A stretch of 64,000 bases of DNA. It comes from Ferdinandcohnia sp036965045 (lineage in GTDB: Bacteria; Bacillota; Bacilli; Bacillales; Bacillaceae_L). This document shows positions 52,320 to 62,053 of the stretch, piece by piece. Position 1 is the first letter of the stretch, and each line of letters starts with the position of its first letter. The DNA lies in contig NZ_JBALOV010000020.1 in NCBI RefSeq assembly GCF_036965045.1, forward strand, positions 1 through 64,000, given 5' to 3'. Under the pieces are notes generated by a model. That model ran no database searches. It was not told the origin of the DNA and saw only the letters and a program-made list of their open reading frames with translations. A program made the position numbers and the translations under genes.

Positions 52320-53360
52320 TTACAATGTTGTTCCATTTTCAAAATAATTAAAGAGGTCAGCCATTTCGTTGGTTTTTCCTCTAGCCATAAGTTTATCCAC
52401 AGCATCTTTAGGCGATTGATTATTGAAAAGAACGTCATATAGGGCAAATGTGATTGGCATTGACACATCCATTTGTTTAGCTAATTGATACGCAGCTTTT
52501 GTCGTGCGGACACCTTCAACGACCATCCCCATGTTATCCAGGACTTCTTCAATGCTTTGCCCTTTACCAAGTAAATTTCCTGCACGCCAGTTCCTTGAGT
52601 GGACGCTTGTACACGTGACTATTAAATCCCCGATTCCAGTTAATCCGGCAAAGGTTAGTGGGTTAGCTCCCATTTTGATACCTAATCGTGAAATCTCAGC
52701 CAATCCTCGAGTAATAAGAGCAGCCTTTGCGTTATCCCCATATCCAAGACCATCTGTAATTCCTGCAGCCAAGGCAATAATATTTTTTAATGCCCCACCT
52801 ATTTCAACACCAACAATATCAGGATTGGTATAAACGCGGAAATGCTGATTAATGAATAAGTCCTGAACATATTCAGCCGATTCCATATTTTTAGATGAAA
52901 CAGTTACCGTTGTTGGATGACGAAGCACCACTTCCTCAGCATGGCTTGGTCCGGAAAGCACAACAACAGCTTTTAAGAGGTTCGCTGGCATCTCTTCTTC
53001 AATCATTTCAGAAATTCGCTTTAATGTGTCTGGTTCAATCCCTTTACTTACATGAATAACCGTTAATGGCATTGTAGTAATTTGGCTTATTTTCTGAAGA
53101 ACTTCCCGAATTGCTTTTGTTGGAACAGCTAATACTATCGTCTTTACATCCTCCAAGGCCTCGCTTAAATTCGCATATCCACTGATCGTATTTGGTAGTT
53201 CAATTGAGGGAACATATTTAGAATTCGTATGTTTTGTATTAATTTCATCAACCTGATCCTGTCGATGCGACCAGATTCGAACCTCATGATCATTGTCAGC
53301 AAGAACAAGCGCCAGTGCAGTTCCCCAGCTACCTGCTCCAATAACTGTTACTTTCTCCAT
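52320..53360 (-). CDS. gpsA: glycerol-3-phosphate dehydrogenase (NAD(P))
   Basis: It makes sn-glycerol 3-phosphate for lipids. The 346-aa protein shows GAGSWGTALALVL, SGPSHAEEVVLRHPTTV and the catalytic Lys in EIGGALKNIIALAAG with GLGYGDNAKAAL. Starts 14 bases after der; the der-gpsA order is conserved in Bacilli. Confidence 0.97.
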   Translation of the reverse strand: MEKVTVIGAGSWGTALALVLADNDHEVRIWSHRQDQVDEINTKHTNSKYVPSIELPNTISGYANLSEALEDVKTIVLAVPTKAIREVLQKISQITTMPLTVIHVSKGIEPDTLKRISEMIEEEMPANLLKAVVVLSGPSHAEEVVLRHPTTVTVSSKNMESAEYVQDLFINQHFRVYTNPDIVGVEIGGALKNIIALAAGITDGLGYGDNAKAALITRGLAEISRLGIKMGANPLTFAGLTGIGDLIVTCTSVHSRNWRAGNLLGKGQSIEEVLDNMGMVVEGVRTTKAAYQLAKQMDVSMPITFALYDVLFNNQSPKDAVDKLMARGKTNEMADLFNYFENGTTL

Positions 53361-53374
53361 GACGTCTTCCCCTC

Positions 53375-54685
53375 CTATTTTCTAGCCCTCGCAATAAGCT
53401 TTATTGGTGTTCCTTCAAATCCAAAAGCATCCCTGATGCGATTTTCCAAGAACCGTTCATATGAAAAGTGCATTAACTCAGGATCATTTACAAACACAAC
53501 AAAGGTTGGCGGCTTAACCGCAACTTGTGTCACATAATAAATTCGCAGACGATTACCCTTATCCGTAGGCGCTGGATTCATTGCAACAGCGTCCATAATG
53601 ACATCATTTAAAACATTTGTTTGGACACGCATTGAATGATTTTCACTGGCCATATCAATCATTGGAATTAAGGTATGGATGCGTCGTTTTGTTTTTGCCG
53701 ATAAGAACACAATTGGTGCATAATCAAGGAATAAGAAATGATCCCGAATTTTTTGTTCAAATTCCTTCATTGTTTTCTCGTCCTTATCAATGGCATCCCA
53801 TTTGTTTACAACGATTACAACCGCTCTTCCAGCTTCATGAGCATAACCAGCAATTTTTTTATCCTGTTCAATAATTCCTTCTTCAGCATTTAAGACAACA
53901 AGGACGACATCAGAACGTTCAATAGCCTTAAGAGCCCTTAACACACTATACTTCTCGGTACTTTCATATACCTTTCCTTTTTTCCTCATACCTGCTGTGT
54001 CAATTATGACATATTCTTTTCCATCAACTGTGTACTTTGTATCAATAGCATCCCTTGTCGTACCAGCAATATCACTCACTATTACTCTTTCCTCGCCTAA
54101 TAGGGAATTAACAAGGGATGACTTTCCTACATTCGGACGACCAATTAATGAAAATTTGATTGTGTCCTCATCATATTCTTCGTTTCCACCCTTTGGAAAA
54201 TGTTTGATAACTTCATCCAATAGATCACCAAGACCAATTCCATGTGATCCCGAAATAGGAATCGGTTCACCGAAGCCTAGTGCATAAAAGTCAAAAATAT
54301 CTGCTCTCATCTCAGGGTTGTCCACTTTATTAACTGCTAATACAACAGGTGTTTTTGATCGATATAAGATTTTGGCAACCTCTTCGTCTGCACTAGTCAC
54401 ACCTTCACGTCCACTTGTCAAAAAGATAATCACATCTGCTTCATCAATTGCTATTTCTGCCTGGTGCCTAATTTGAGCTAGAAATGGCTCATCGCCAATG
54501 TCGATACCCCCTGTATCAATAATGTTAAATTCTTGATTTAGCCACTCTCCAGAACTATAGATGCGATCTCTTGTTACTCCTGGAATATCTTCTACAATCG
54601 ATACTCTCTCTCCAACTATACGATTAAAAATTGTTGATTTCCCTACGTTTGGACGACCAACAATTGCCACAACTGGTTTTACCAC
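53375..54685 (-). CDS. der: GTPase Der (EngA), ribosome assembly
   Basis: An essential double GTPase for 50S subunit maturation. The 436-aa protein has two GTPase domains (GRPNVGKSTI near residue 9 and GRPNVGKSSLVNS near 183, each with DTAG/DTGG and NKxD) and a C-terminal KH-like domain. It is downstream of the yphA-seaA group but separated by a terminator. Confidence 0.97.
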   Translation of the reverse strand: MVKPVVAIVGRPNVGKSTIFNRIVGERVSIVEDIPGVTRDRIYSSGEWLNQEFNIIDTGGIDIGDEPFLAQIRHQAEIAIDEADVIIFLTSGREGVTSADEEVAKILYRSKTPVVLAVNKVDNPEMRADIFDFYALGFGEPIPISGSHGIGLGDLLDEVIKHFPKGGNEEYDEDTIKFSLIGRPNVGKSSLVNSLLGEERVIVSDIAGTTRDAIDTKYTVDGKEYVIIDTAGMRKKGKVYESTEKYSVLRALKAIERSDVVLVVLNAEEGIIEQDKKIAGYAHEAGRAVVIVVNKWDAIDKDEKTMKEFEQKIRDHFLFLDYAPIVFLSAKTKRRIHTLIPMIDMASENHSMRVQTNVLNDVIMDAVAMNPAPTDKGNRLRIYYVTQVAVKPPTFVVFVNDPELMHFSYERFLENRIRDAFGFEGTPIKLIARARK

Positions 54686-54760
54686 AGGCGTTCTTCCCTT
54701 CTAAACGAATCTCATACTACATATATCACATAAAAAATATCAAAAATCAAACATATGTAA

Positions 54761-54788
54761 AAAATAAACCCTTCTACGTCAGAAGGGT
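54761..54788 (-). terminator. terminator of yphA-seaA-small gene unit
   Basis: An 8-bp stem (54768-54775/54781-54788, 5-nt loop) followed on minus by TTATTTTTTA. Confidence 0.75.
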
Positions 54789-54836
54789 CATGCTTTTTTA
54801 TTCTATCAAAAATACGTGTTTACAACAATCAATTGT

Positions 54837-55028
54837 TTAGTGTTTTACGATTATGTATAAATTCTCGCTGATTTCATGAGCAATTCCATCGATAATGGCC
54901 TCTAAACTAGCTGCAACAGATTCCATTTCTTCCTTGGTTGAACATGTAAACACCGGTGTCCCACCAGAGATTTTCACTTTAGACGAATCCATTGTGATTG
55001 CGGCTAGGATAAACTTTTCAATATTCAC
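54837..55028 (-). CDS. YIEGIA-associated capping-type small protein
   Basis: A 63-aa acidic protein, MNIEKFILAAITMDSSKVKI at the start and a C-terminal YIIVKH. It lies directly after seaA. It resembles the conserved small protein that pairs with YIEGIA/SeaA, called in annotation a capping complex subunit; I cannot verify that name from sequence. It is likely soluble. B. subtilis has a similar small gene (ypzH) at this spot, from memory. Confidence 0.65.
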   Translation of the reverse strand: MNIEKFILAAITMDSSKVKISGGTPVFTCSTKEEMESVAASLEAIIDGIAHEISENLYIIVKH

Positions 55029-55046
55029 TTAAGCGGCAACCCCTTT

Positions 55047-55922
55047 TCATTTTTCGTCTCTTTCCGTAGGCATGCGAATTGCATTTTCTAGAGTAGGCAC
55101 ACGCCCTATTACTTCAATGGCCCGCTCCACATTCTTTTGCTGGGGTAAAACAAAAATTCCAACTCGCCCATCATCCAAATCTCTTTTTGCCAATGGCACT
55201 AGTGCAGGCGTACCAGAGTCTCTGAAAATTCCTAACGCTGTTGAAACATCGTGTAAAATTGCTTGCCTCTGTCCTAAATTTGCTATAGTTGCTCGCGCAT
55301 CGAATGTTTTAGGCTTTAGAATAAACCCCATCCCATATTTTAGAACCTCTTCTTGCCGTGCTGGAAGTCCGATATTCATAATATAAATATTATCTACATA
55401 CAAGCCAGCATCTTTAAAATGTGGCTCAACATACTCAATTTCAACGATATCCTGCAGTTTACTTCCTGCCATAAGCTTTTTACATACCAATAGACAAATG
55501 ATACCTACTACAATTCCTGCCCACCAATTAAAAGCTAGGTAAGCAAATGTAGAAAAAAAGGAAGTAAAAATAACTAAATAATTTCGACTTTCAAAGGCAA
55601 CTGCTATTCCCTCAATATATGTCTTCCCTCTCGGAACTAGTTCATATGAATCCAGTTCCGTAAGTGTATTTCGCTCCATATTACGTACATCACGAAATTG
55701 TGAGGCGGCAATCGTTAAAAACGTAATCGCAGTAAACTCTTCTTCCATAATTGAAGGAACAGCCACAGTTCCTAATCCTGCTGCTATAAACCCTAATGCA
55801 ACATGTATGATTTTCCCATGCAAGTAAGTGGGATATTGACGATAATCTGTCCGTAGCATATACATTCTTACAGCAACACCAAAGATAACCCCGAACAATA
55901 TCGGGTATGTATATTCATTCAT
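55047..55922 (-). CDS. seaA: SeaA/YphB: YIEGIA family spore membrane protein
   Basis: A 291-aa membrane protein with several N-terminal hydrophobic segments (about 5-22, 40-62, 112-147) and a soluble C-terminal half. It carries the family's namesake YIEGIA at about residues 103-108 and a QRQAILHDVSTALG motif. SeaA (YphB) is reported to help spore-envelope assembly in B. subtilis. The partner small gene follows 18 bases downstream; yphA precedes it by one base. Confidence 0.88.
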   Translation of the reverse strand: MNEYTYPILFGVIFGVAVRMYMLRTDYRQYPTYLHGKIIHVALGFIAAGLGTVAVPSIMEEEFTAITFLTIAASQFRDVRNMERNTLTELDSYELVPRGKTYIEGIAVAFESRNYLVIFTSFFSTFAYLAFNWWAGIVVGIICLLVCKKLMAGSKLQDIVEIEYVEPHFKDAGLYVDNIYIMNIGLPARQEEVLKYGMGFILKPKTFDARATIANLGQRQAILHDVSTALGIFRDSGTPALVPLAKRDLDDGRVGIFVLPQQKNVERAIEVIGRVPTLENAIRMPTERDEK

Positions 55923-56522
55923 CTAACCATGTTTCTCCTTCGAATTTTTTTGAACCATTACATCGACATGATGTAAAAGTATTTCTAATGATGACCATAT
56001 AAAAATAAAGCAAAAACTAATTGAAATTACATCTAAAAATACAAATGAACCAATTTCGTATGGAAAATTGACATTTTTAATAATAAATCCAAATAGAATA
56101 TCTCCCTGTATAGCACCGATTAATAGCCCTGCTAAGCGTAAACGAAAATCCTTTAACAGCATGATGGTTACGTATATTAATGCAGCTCCAAGCATTAAAT
56201 TTCGATTAAAAAGCAGCCACACTGGGTCATATAATTCAAACAATAAGAAGCTACAATATGCTAAAGAAATGGTAAGAATACAAATGAGCAAATATAATAA
56301 TTGTTTTTTGGGCCGTTTCGAAATTTCCTTCAAACAGTAAAAGAAAATTAGCATGATACTGCAATTTATTTTAATCCCAGCAAAAATGACATAGTATGGT
56401 GATAGGATGATTGTCATTAAAAACAAAACAGACAGGAGTAACCGTTCTCTGTTTTTCTTCATTAAAAATGTACTACACACCCATGCCATCCAACAAATCC
56501 AATAAAATAGTGCTCCGTCCAT
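55923..56522 (-). CDS. yphA: YphA membrane protein
   Basis: A 199-aa polytopic membrane protein with six or so hydrophobic segments (for example WICWMAWVCSTFLM, LFLMTIILSPYYVIFAG, LLYLLICILTISLAYCSFLLF). The function is unknown. ATG at 56522 (MDGALFYW) has AGGAGGTGGAGG upstream. It ends one base before seaA begins. Assignment is by position and pattern. Confidence 0.8.
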   Translation of the reverse strand: MDGALFYWICWMAWVCSTFLMKKNRERLLLSVLFLMTIILSPYYVIFAGIKINCSIMLIFFYCLKEISKRPKKQLLYLLICILTISLAYCSFLLFELYDPVWLLFNRNLMLGAALIYVTIMLLKDFRLRLAGLLIGAIQGDILFGFIIKNVNFPYEIGSFVFLDVISISFCFIFIWSSLEILLHHVDVMVQKNSKEKHG

Positions 56523-56805
56523 TCCTCCACCTCCTATTATTTCCATTATGGCTCAAAATGATGAATTTTAACCTACTTGCATACCTAAATTCCTTTTAAG
56601 AAACAATAAAGTGAAACTTCATTTAGAGGGGATTTATTTCATCCCCCACTAAATGTTAGTTGAACCAATCGGGCTTTTACTGGAAGTTGACCCTTATTGT
56701 GGGTCTTACTGCATAGTTAATGCGGGATAAAATGAATTCGATAACCTCTGCATAAAGTTCCCCAATCACAGCAACTTATGTAGAGTGATAAAGGAGGATT
56801 TGAAA

Positions 56806-56949
56806 GTGGGTAGAGATAGACAGGAAAGAAAACTTAAAAAGGCACGTATAGTTGAGTCAGACCGAGACCAATCCCTTAACAATAAAGGTGCAACAAGATT
56901 AGATACACCTGAAGAAGCTAGAGAAATGAATCAAATGAATCCGAAATAA
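56806..56949 (+). CDS. ypzI: YpzI-like small protein
   Basis: A 47-aa charged soluble protein on the plus strand: MGRDRQERKLKKARIVESDR at the start. It fits the short YpzI family of Bacilli (Lys/Arg-rich N-terminus, RVESDRD-type motif). GTG start with AAGGAGG about 8 bases upstream. A terminator follows. No clear promoter is visible in the 280-base gap from yphA. Confidence 0.82.
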   Translation: MGRDRQERKLKKARIVESDRDQSLNNKGATRLDTPEEAREMNQMNPK

Positions 56950-56950
56950 A

Positions 56951-56984
56951 AAGCCCTCACCCAATTGGGTGAGAGCTTTTTTGT
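56951..56984. terminator. bidirectional terminator between ypzI and ypfD
   Basis: A 12-bp stem with one mismatch (56951-56962/56967-56978, AATT loop) and T-runs on both strands. Confidence 0.88.
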
Positions 56985-56991
56985 TGAACGA

Positions 56992-58128
56992 TCACTTTAA
57001 TTTATTTAATTGGTCACCAATGACTTCACCAAGTTGGAAACCTGAAGTCTCCTCTTGTTGCTGATATTTACTGTAGTCTTCTTCGACATTTTCTTCAAGT
57101 TCTTTCATACTTAAAGAAATACGTTTTTCAGACTCATTTAGTTCAAGTACCTTCACATTTACTGTTTGCCCCTCTTTTAATACCTCATGAGGTGTACCGA
57201 TATGTTTTGTAGAAATTTGTGAGATATGAACAAGTCCTTCAACACCTGGTAATACCTCAACAAACGCACCGAAAGAGACAAGTCTTCTTACTGTACCTTC
57301 AACTACATCCCCAACTGATAACTTCTCGGAGATATTTTCCCATGGTCCAGGTAATGTTTCTTTCAACGATAATGAAATTCTCTCATTGTCACGGTCAACA
57401 GATAAAACTTTTACATTAATTACTTGACCTTCTTCAACAACATCAGATGGTTTTGACACATGTTCGTGTGAAAGTTGAGAAATATGAACTAATCCATCGA
57501 TGCCACCAATATCAACGAAAGCACCGAAATCGGTTAATCGTTGAACAGTACCTTCTAGTACAGCACCAACCTGTAATGAATCAAGAAGCTGTTGCTTTTT
57601 ATTTTTTTGATCTTCTTCCACAACAGCACGGTGCGATAAGATAACTCTGTTTTTCTCACGGTCAAGTTCGACCACTTTAACTGTTAAAGATTTATCTTTA
57701 TAATCAGAGAAATCTTCTACATAATAATTTTCAACTAAAGATGCTGGAATAAAGCCTCTAACGCCAAGGTCTACAACTAGTCCACCCTTCACAACATCTT
57801 TTACAACTGCTTCAAACACTTCACCAGAATTAAATTTTTGCTCTAAATCATCCCAGGCTTTTAAAGCTAGTACGGCTTTTTTTGATAAAATCAAAGCTTC
57901 TTCTTCTACTTTTGTAACAGAGAGCTCTATTTCTTCTCCTTCTGATACAACATCACTTGCTTTTTCAACATGCAGGCTGGACAGCTCACTAATTGGGATT
58001 ATGCCATCTAGCTTACTATTCTCGACTGAAACAAATACTTGTTTTTCCTCTACCTTCGTCACCTTACCAGTAATTACATCACCAACCTGTAACTCTTTGT
58101 ACTCAACTTGATTCATATCCTCTGCCAT
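56992..58128 (-). CDS. ypfD: YpfD: S1-domain protein related to ribosomal protein S1
   Basis: A 378-aa protein with four S1 RNA-binding repeats (starting about residues 15, 100, 185 and 270; each with a VxGxV...GAFVDI-type core such as GTVQRLTDFGAFVDIGG) and an acidic tail. It is the shortened Bacillus counterpart of S1. ATG at 58128 follows AAGGAGG. In B. subtilis it is dispensable, unlike E. coli S1. Downstream of a PlsC-like gene. Confidence 0.93.
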   Translation of the reverse strand: MAEDMNQVEYKELQVGDVITGKVTKVEEKQVFVSVENSKLDGIIPISELSSLHVEKASDVVSEGEEIELSVTKVEEEALILSKKAVLALKAWDDLEQKFNSGEVFEAVVKDVVKGGLVVDLGVRGFIPASLVENYYVEDFSDYKDKSLTVKVVELDREKNRVILSHRAVVEEDQKNKKQQLLDSLQVGAVLEGTVQRLTDFGAFVDIGGIDGLVHISQLSHEHVSKPSDVVEEGQVINVKVLSVDRDNERISLSLKETLPGPWENISEKLSVGDVVEGTVRRLVSFGAFVEVLPGVEGLVHISQISTKHIGTPHEVLKEGQTVNVKVLELNESEKRISLSMKELEENVEEDYSKYQQQEETSGFQLGEVIGDQLNKLK

Positions 58129-58248
58129 TCCAATTACCTCCTTCAATCTCCAACACAAAAAAACACTTTATGTATATTAAAGTTATAAAAATATTCTTTT
58201 AATTAACTTCTAATAAATAGAGTTATTTGTCAAGTATAAACTCTTAAT

Positions 58249-58839
58249 CTATTTATAATTTTCCAGTATTTCGTTTATGGAATCCATAATTTTGTCGGTA
58301 ACAACATCTGCAGAAGCCTTCTCTTCACGAAATGTATCCATTTGAACTGGCTTACCGTAGACCACTCTCAACTTACCAAATAATTTATAAGGTCCTATAA
58401 TCGCACACGGAACAACAGTACAATTAGTTCGTAGGGCAAAGAAACCAACCCCGGATAACCCTTTTCCAAGCTTTCCATCCCTACTTCTCGTGCCCTCAGG
58501 AAAAATACACAACACATTTCCTTCTTTTAATATTTTCAAGGCTGTCCGTAGTGCTTCACGATCACTCATTCCGCGTTTAACAGGAAAAGCATTTATTCTT
58601 GGTAAAATCGGTCCTAATATAGGGACCTTAAACAGTTCTGCTTTTGCCATAAAATAAATCGGTCTTGGTGATGTAACCCCAACAACAGGTGGGTCGAGAT
58701 TGTCAATATGATTGGAACAAATCAGAACGCCACCTTCCTTAGGTATATTCTCCCTGCCCAAAACCTCTATACGATAAAGAGGTTTGATGATGGCTCCAAC
58801 TAGTCCTCTTGCAAAGGGATAAAGGTTCATACGATTCAA
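58249..58839 (-). CDS. plsC: 1-acyl-glycerol-3-phosphate acyltransferase (PlsC family)
   Basis: It acylates lysophosphatidic acid in phospholipid synthesis. A 196-aa protein with the HX4D motif in CSNHIDNLDPP, FPVKRG, FPEGTRSRDG and VPCAIIG motifs, and hydrophobic stretches suggesting membrane association. TTG start at 58839 overlaps the cmk stop (TTGA), with AAAGGAAAGG upstream; ATG 58830 is the alternative. The main B. subtilis plsC lies elsewhere, so this could be a paralogue. Confidence 0.88.
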   Translation of the reverse strand: MNRMNLYPFARGLVGAIIKPLYRIEVLGRENIPKEGGVLICSNHIDNLDPPVVGVTSPRPIYFMAKAELFKVPILGPILPRINAFPVKRGMSDREALRTALKILKEGNVLCIFPEGTRSRDGKLGKGLSGVGFFALRTNCTVVPCAIIGPYKLFGKLRVVYGKPVQMDTFREEKASADVVTDKIMDSINEILENYK

Positions 58840-59507
58840 ATCCTTTCCTTTACAATATCCATAATTTTGGTTACAACCTCTTCGATGCTTAATGATGTTG
58901 TGTCAATCTCAATTGCGTCCTCCGCTTTTCGCAATGGGGCGACTTCGCGTTCAGAATCAAGTTTATCTCGAGCTGCAATTTCTGATTTTAATTGTTCTAG
59001 GTCAGATTGGTAGCCTTTTGAAAGGTTTTCTTCGTGACGACGTACGGCTCTTTCATCAACTGATGCAAGTAAAAATATCTTTACTTCTGCCTCAGGAAGC
59101 ACGTGGGTACCAATGTCCCGTCCATCCATCACAACGCCACCAAGCTTAGCAAAGCCTTGCTGCTGCTTGACCATATTTTCTCGCACTTTGCGATGTTTAG
59201 AAACAATAGATACTGAATTTGTCACATCACGCTCACGAATTTTTTCAGTTACATTTTTTCCATCGATAAAAACAAGCTGGCCGTTCTCACTCGGTCTTAA
59301 TTCTAGATTTGAATTCTGTAGGGCATCTAGAAGCTGGTCTTCATTTTCTAAATCTAAATTTAATTGCAATGCTTTGTATGTTAATGCACGATACATCGCA
59401 CCCGTATCAACATAAACGTAAGATAAGTCCTTCGCGATAATTTTTGCAACTGTACTCTTACCTGCAGCTGCTGGTCCGTCAATTGCGATCGAAATCTTTT
59501 TGTTCAT
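58836..59507 (-). CDS. cmk: cytidylate kinase
   Basis: It phosphorylates CMP and dCMP. The 223-aa P-loop kinase shows IAIDGPAAAGKSTVAK (about 6-21), YVDTGAMYRALT and MDGRDIGTHVLPEA. ATG at 59507. Its own terminator-separated start implies an own promoter. It overlaps the PlsC-like start by 4 bases. Confidence 0.97.
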   Translation of the reverse strand: MNKKISIAIDGPAAAGKSTVAKIIAKDLSYVYVDTGAMYRALTYKALQLNLDLENEDQLLDALQNSNLELRPSENGQLVFIDGKNVTEKIRERDVTNSVSIVSKHRKVRENMVKQQQGFAKLGGVVMDGRDIGTHVLPEAEVKIFLLASVDERAVRRHEENLSKGYQSDLEQLKSEIAARDKLDSEREVAPLRKAEDAIEIDTTSLSIEEVVTKIMDIVKERI

Positions 59508-59622
59508 AAGCTATGTATGCCTCCTGTAACTAACACTTGTAGGAATAGGTTAACGTTATAAAGTAAGCTTGTTTATCTAAGCTTTATTATATTAATTCAC
59601 TTGAACAGTATTCCTACTTACG

Positions 59623-59645
59623 AAAAAATGCAGGGAATCCCTGCA
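59623..59645 (-). terminator. terminator after ypfB
   Basis: TGCAGGG/CCCTGCA stem (59629-59635/59639-59645) with six T on minus. Confidence 0.8.
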
Positions 59646-59652
59646 ATTCATT

Positions 59653-59835
59653 TTAATTGTTATTTAGTAATGTTTCAATGGTTTTGGTTGTGTCCGATTT
59701 GTTGACACCCTCATATTCAATCATTCTCGTGATATATGGAGTCAATGGACTATATATGATAATAGCCTGTCCCACAAGTAAAAAAACAAATTGAATAATT
59801 GCTAGCTTAATTAAAATTCGTTCAAAATTTTTCAT
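59653..59835 (-). CDS. ypfB: DUF5359 small membrane protein YpfB
   Basis: A 60-aa protein with one membrane span (about 8-30, IKLAIIQFVFLLVGQAIII) and a short C-terminal region. It fits the YpfB family that follows ypfA in Bacilli. Function unknown. Probably shares the ypfA transcript (78 bases downstream). Confidence 0.78.
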   Translation of the reverse strand: MKNFERILIKLAIIQFVFLLVGQAIIIYSPLTPYITRMIEYEGVNKSDTTKTIETLLNNN

Positions 59836-59912
59836 TTTACATACCCGTCCTAATAAGAGTTTTATTACTAGTATGCAAAAGTTTTTAATATTTTATTCTT
59901 TGAAACCCATTT

Positions 59913-60584
59913 CTACATGTCACTTACATGGATCCCTTTTTTCTTTAATAATAATTGTCTTTCAAAACAAAATTTAATTAATAGCTGGCGGTCGGTTTCA
60001 CTAACATCCAAAAATTTAAGTGAAGCTTTATTTCTTTCCCCATTTTTACCCTCGACGATTCGAATTACATCACTTCTGAAAGATACATAATGATAATCAT
60101 CGGAAAGGGTTGGAAGGACGAAATGTGTAAGAATACCTATCCCCGGAATTAGTGTTTTCGAAGACGGTAGAATGATAGCGGCGCCGCCAGCACTTATATC
60201 CCGAGTGATTGAGACAAAAGGCTGGAATTCCCCATTTAAACTATGTATTGCAACATCTACTGGTGTTTCGACACGTACATATTCACGTCGCTGTATTTTA
60301 TATATACTGTCCTCACTCGGAAAGGAAAGAATAATCATTGGAATATTTTGTTTTACCCTTCCTAATACAGTCGTATCGAAAAAATAAGCTGATGTGGTAT
60401 CAGCTGAAACAAAAGCCTTTAACTGTGTACCGTTTAATAAAAAAACCGTTTTCCCTGTCTTGTTGTTAACTGGATAGTCTATATAAAGCTTATTTTCCAT
60501 TTTTTCAACAACTCTGCAGCGATACTTTTCACCATTCGGATTAATGGCTGGTTCAAGGTTAATCATATCCCCAATTTTCAACAC
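59913..60584 (-). CDS. ypfA: YpfA: PilZ-domain cyclic-di-GMP receptor
   Basis: In B. subtilis YpfA (DgrA) binds cyclic-di-GMP and inhibits swarming by acting on the flagellar motor. The 223-aa protein has a YcgR-like N-terminal domain (about 1-95) and a C-terminal PilZ domain with RxxxR (R100, R104 in QRREYVR) and DISAGG (D129-G133), the cyclic-di-GMP contacts. Intact motifs suggest it can bind. Flagellar genes are not in the window apart from cheR. Confidence 0.92.
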   Translation of the reverse strand: MLKIGDMINLEPAINPNGEKYRCRVVEKMENKLYIDYPVNNKTGKTVFLLNGTQLKAFVSADTTSAYFFDTTVLGRVKQNIPMIILSFPSEDSIYKIQRREYVRVETPVDVAIHSLNGEFQPFVSITRDISAGGAAIILPSSKTLIPGIGILTHFVLPTLSDDYHYVSFRSDVIRIVEGKNGERNKASLKFLDVSETDRQLLIKFCFERQLLLKKKGIHVSDM

Positions 60585-60640
60585 GGTCGTTCACTCTTTC
60601 TAAAATCATTCTGTACTTTAATTAAAACATGAATAAACAA

Positions 60641-60670
60641 AAAAAGGAAAGCAAAATTGCTTTCCTTTTT
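60641..60670. terminator. bidirectional terminator between ypfA and ypeB
   Basis: A 14-bp stem (60641-60654/60657-60670) with runs of A and T at the ends, so T-runs on both strands. It ends the sleB-ypeB transcript. Confidence 0.85.
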
Positions 60671-60685
60671 GGAATCATGATGGAC

Positions 60686-62035
60686 TTACTTCATCCCTTT
60701 ATATACAGGTTCTGCGTTCTTAAGCTTTTCAACTTTTTCTTCAAATCCATTTTCAGCATTGATAAAGATCCGGTACGTATCATTACCGATTGTACCATAA
60801 AATTCATAACAAAGGACATCTTGATCAAGCTCATTTGTAATGATGGCGAGACGGTCCTCCATGATCTCAAGATTTGGGTTAATGGTTTTCCTTGCTTCCT
60901 CTTTTGAGATTTTTGGTTTACCTACTGTTTCAATTTTACCTGCCATTAAATAATCTCGAGCAGTAAATCCAATAATATTTCCATCATCGAGTGCGACTTT
61001 CATTTTAATCGAGTCTGAATACACTCTTACCCCGTCCATTGAAGACACAAAATTAAATACACCAACATTATCATATTGTGCACTTTCGAAAAGCTCAAAG
61101 TTTTCAAACTTATTATCCTTAAGGAATTTTTGTGCTCGATTATATGCATCATTAAGGCTAATCGTGCTTTTAGCAACTTCACGATTACGAATCACCCAGA
61201 TCGGGATACCACCTTTTTTCGTAATATCCATGAAGGTATTCACTTTTGATTTAGGATCATTTATTTCTAGACTGTAAAAACCATTTGGTGAACCCTCACC
61301 GTTTTCGGTAACCTTCATTTTAACGTTCCCTTTTAACCCTAGGAACTTTTTAGCGACTTCTTTTGCTTGTTCCTCATTAATTTGCGGACCCTCTAAATTA
61401 GGAAATTTCCCACCATCTTTTTTAGTAGTGGTAAGGGTTACGCCAAAGTCACTTTCAGAATAAGCAGCTACATTTTTTTCAACCGTTTTTAAACCGTCAA
61501 TGATTGTGTTATCCGCCTGCTTATCGCCTGAAGCGAGTGCTAATTCAACATCCATCCAACGCAGATTATTCTCCATAGCAAGATGTTGAACTGTTCTGAG
61601 TTCCTTTTGGATATCTTCCGCGTTTTTATATAGTTGCTGCAGGGTTTTATACTCTTCATCCGATAATGGGTCTTTAGAAAGGTCACGTACTGCTGTACGA
61701 TAGCTAAAATCCCCGATATTACTTAGAAACTCTTCCGTTTTATTAAAGGGCATTAGAGCAAGTGGTAACTGCCCTACATCAGAATGTGCTTCTGATGTAA
61801 TTCGCCACACATCTGCAAGTGTTGGCGAAAGGGAATCTCTTGAATTCATTGCAAGGGTTGTTCCAATTTTATCGTGTAATAGGTCAATATGATACGTTAA
61901 ATTATGAAACGCACGTTGATAGTTGTTTTCGGCCTGTATTAGAATGGCATTTTTCTCTTGATGCTCTTTATAGCCCCAATAGCCTGTTCCAATAATACCT
62001 ATTGTAAGTACTGTAATTAATATTCCTCTTAGCAA
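60686..62035 (-). CDS. ypeB: spore germination protein YpeB
   Basis: YpeB is required to stabilise and localise SleB in spores. The 449-aa protein has an N-terminal membrane anchor (about 3-20), a long helical region (about 25-190) and three PepSY-type repeats in the C-terminal part (for example EEQAKEVAKKFLGLKG, SLNDAYNRAQKFLKDN, SKEEARKTINPNLEI). The neighbouring sleB-ypeB order is typical. Confidence 0.95.
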   Translation of the reverse strand: MLRGILITVLTIGIIGTGYWGYKEHQEKNAILIQAENNYQRAFHNLTYHIDLLHDKIGTTLAMNSRDSLSPTLADVWRITSEAHSDVGQLPLALMPFNKTEEFLSNIGDFSYRTAVRDLSKDPLSDEEYKTLQQLYKNAEDIQKELRTVQHLAMENNLRWMDVELALASGDKQADNTIIDGLKTVEKNVAAYSESDFGVTLTTTKKDGGKFPNLEGPQINEEQAKEVAKKFLGLKGNVKMKVTENGEGSPNGFYSLEINDPKSKVNTFMDITKKGGIPIWVIRNREVAKSTISLNDAYNRAQKFLKDNKFENFELFESAQYDNVGVFNFVSSMDGVRVYSDSIKMKVALDDGNIIGFTARDYLMAGKIETVGKPKISKEEARKTINPNLEIMEDRLAIITNELDQDVLCYEFYGTIGNDTYRIFINAENGFEEKVEKLKNAEPVYKGMK

Positions 62036-62053
62036 TTTATCTCACCTTCCATT

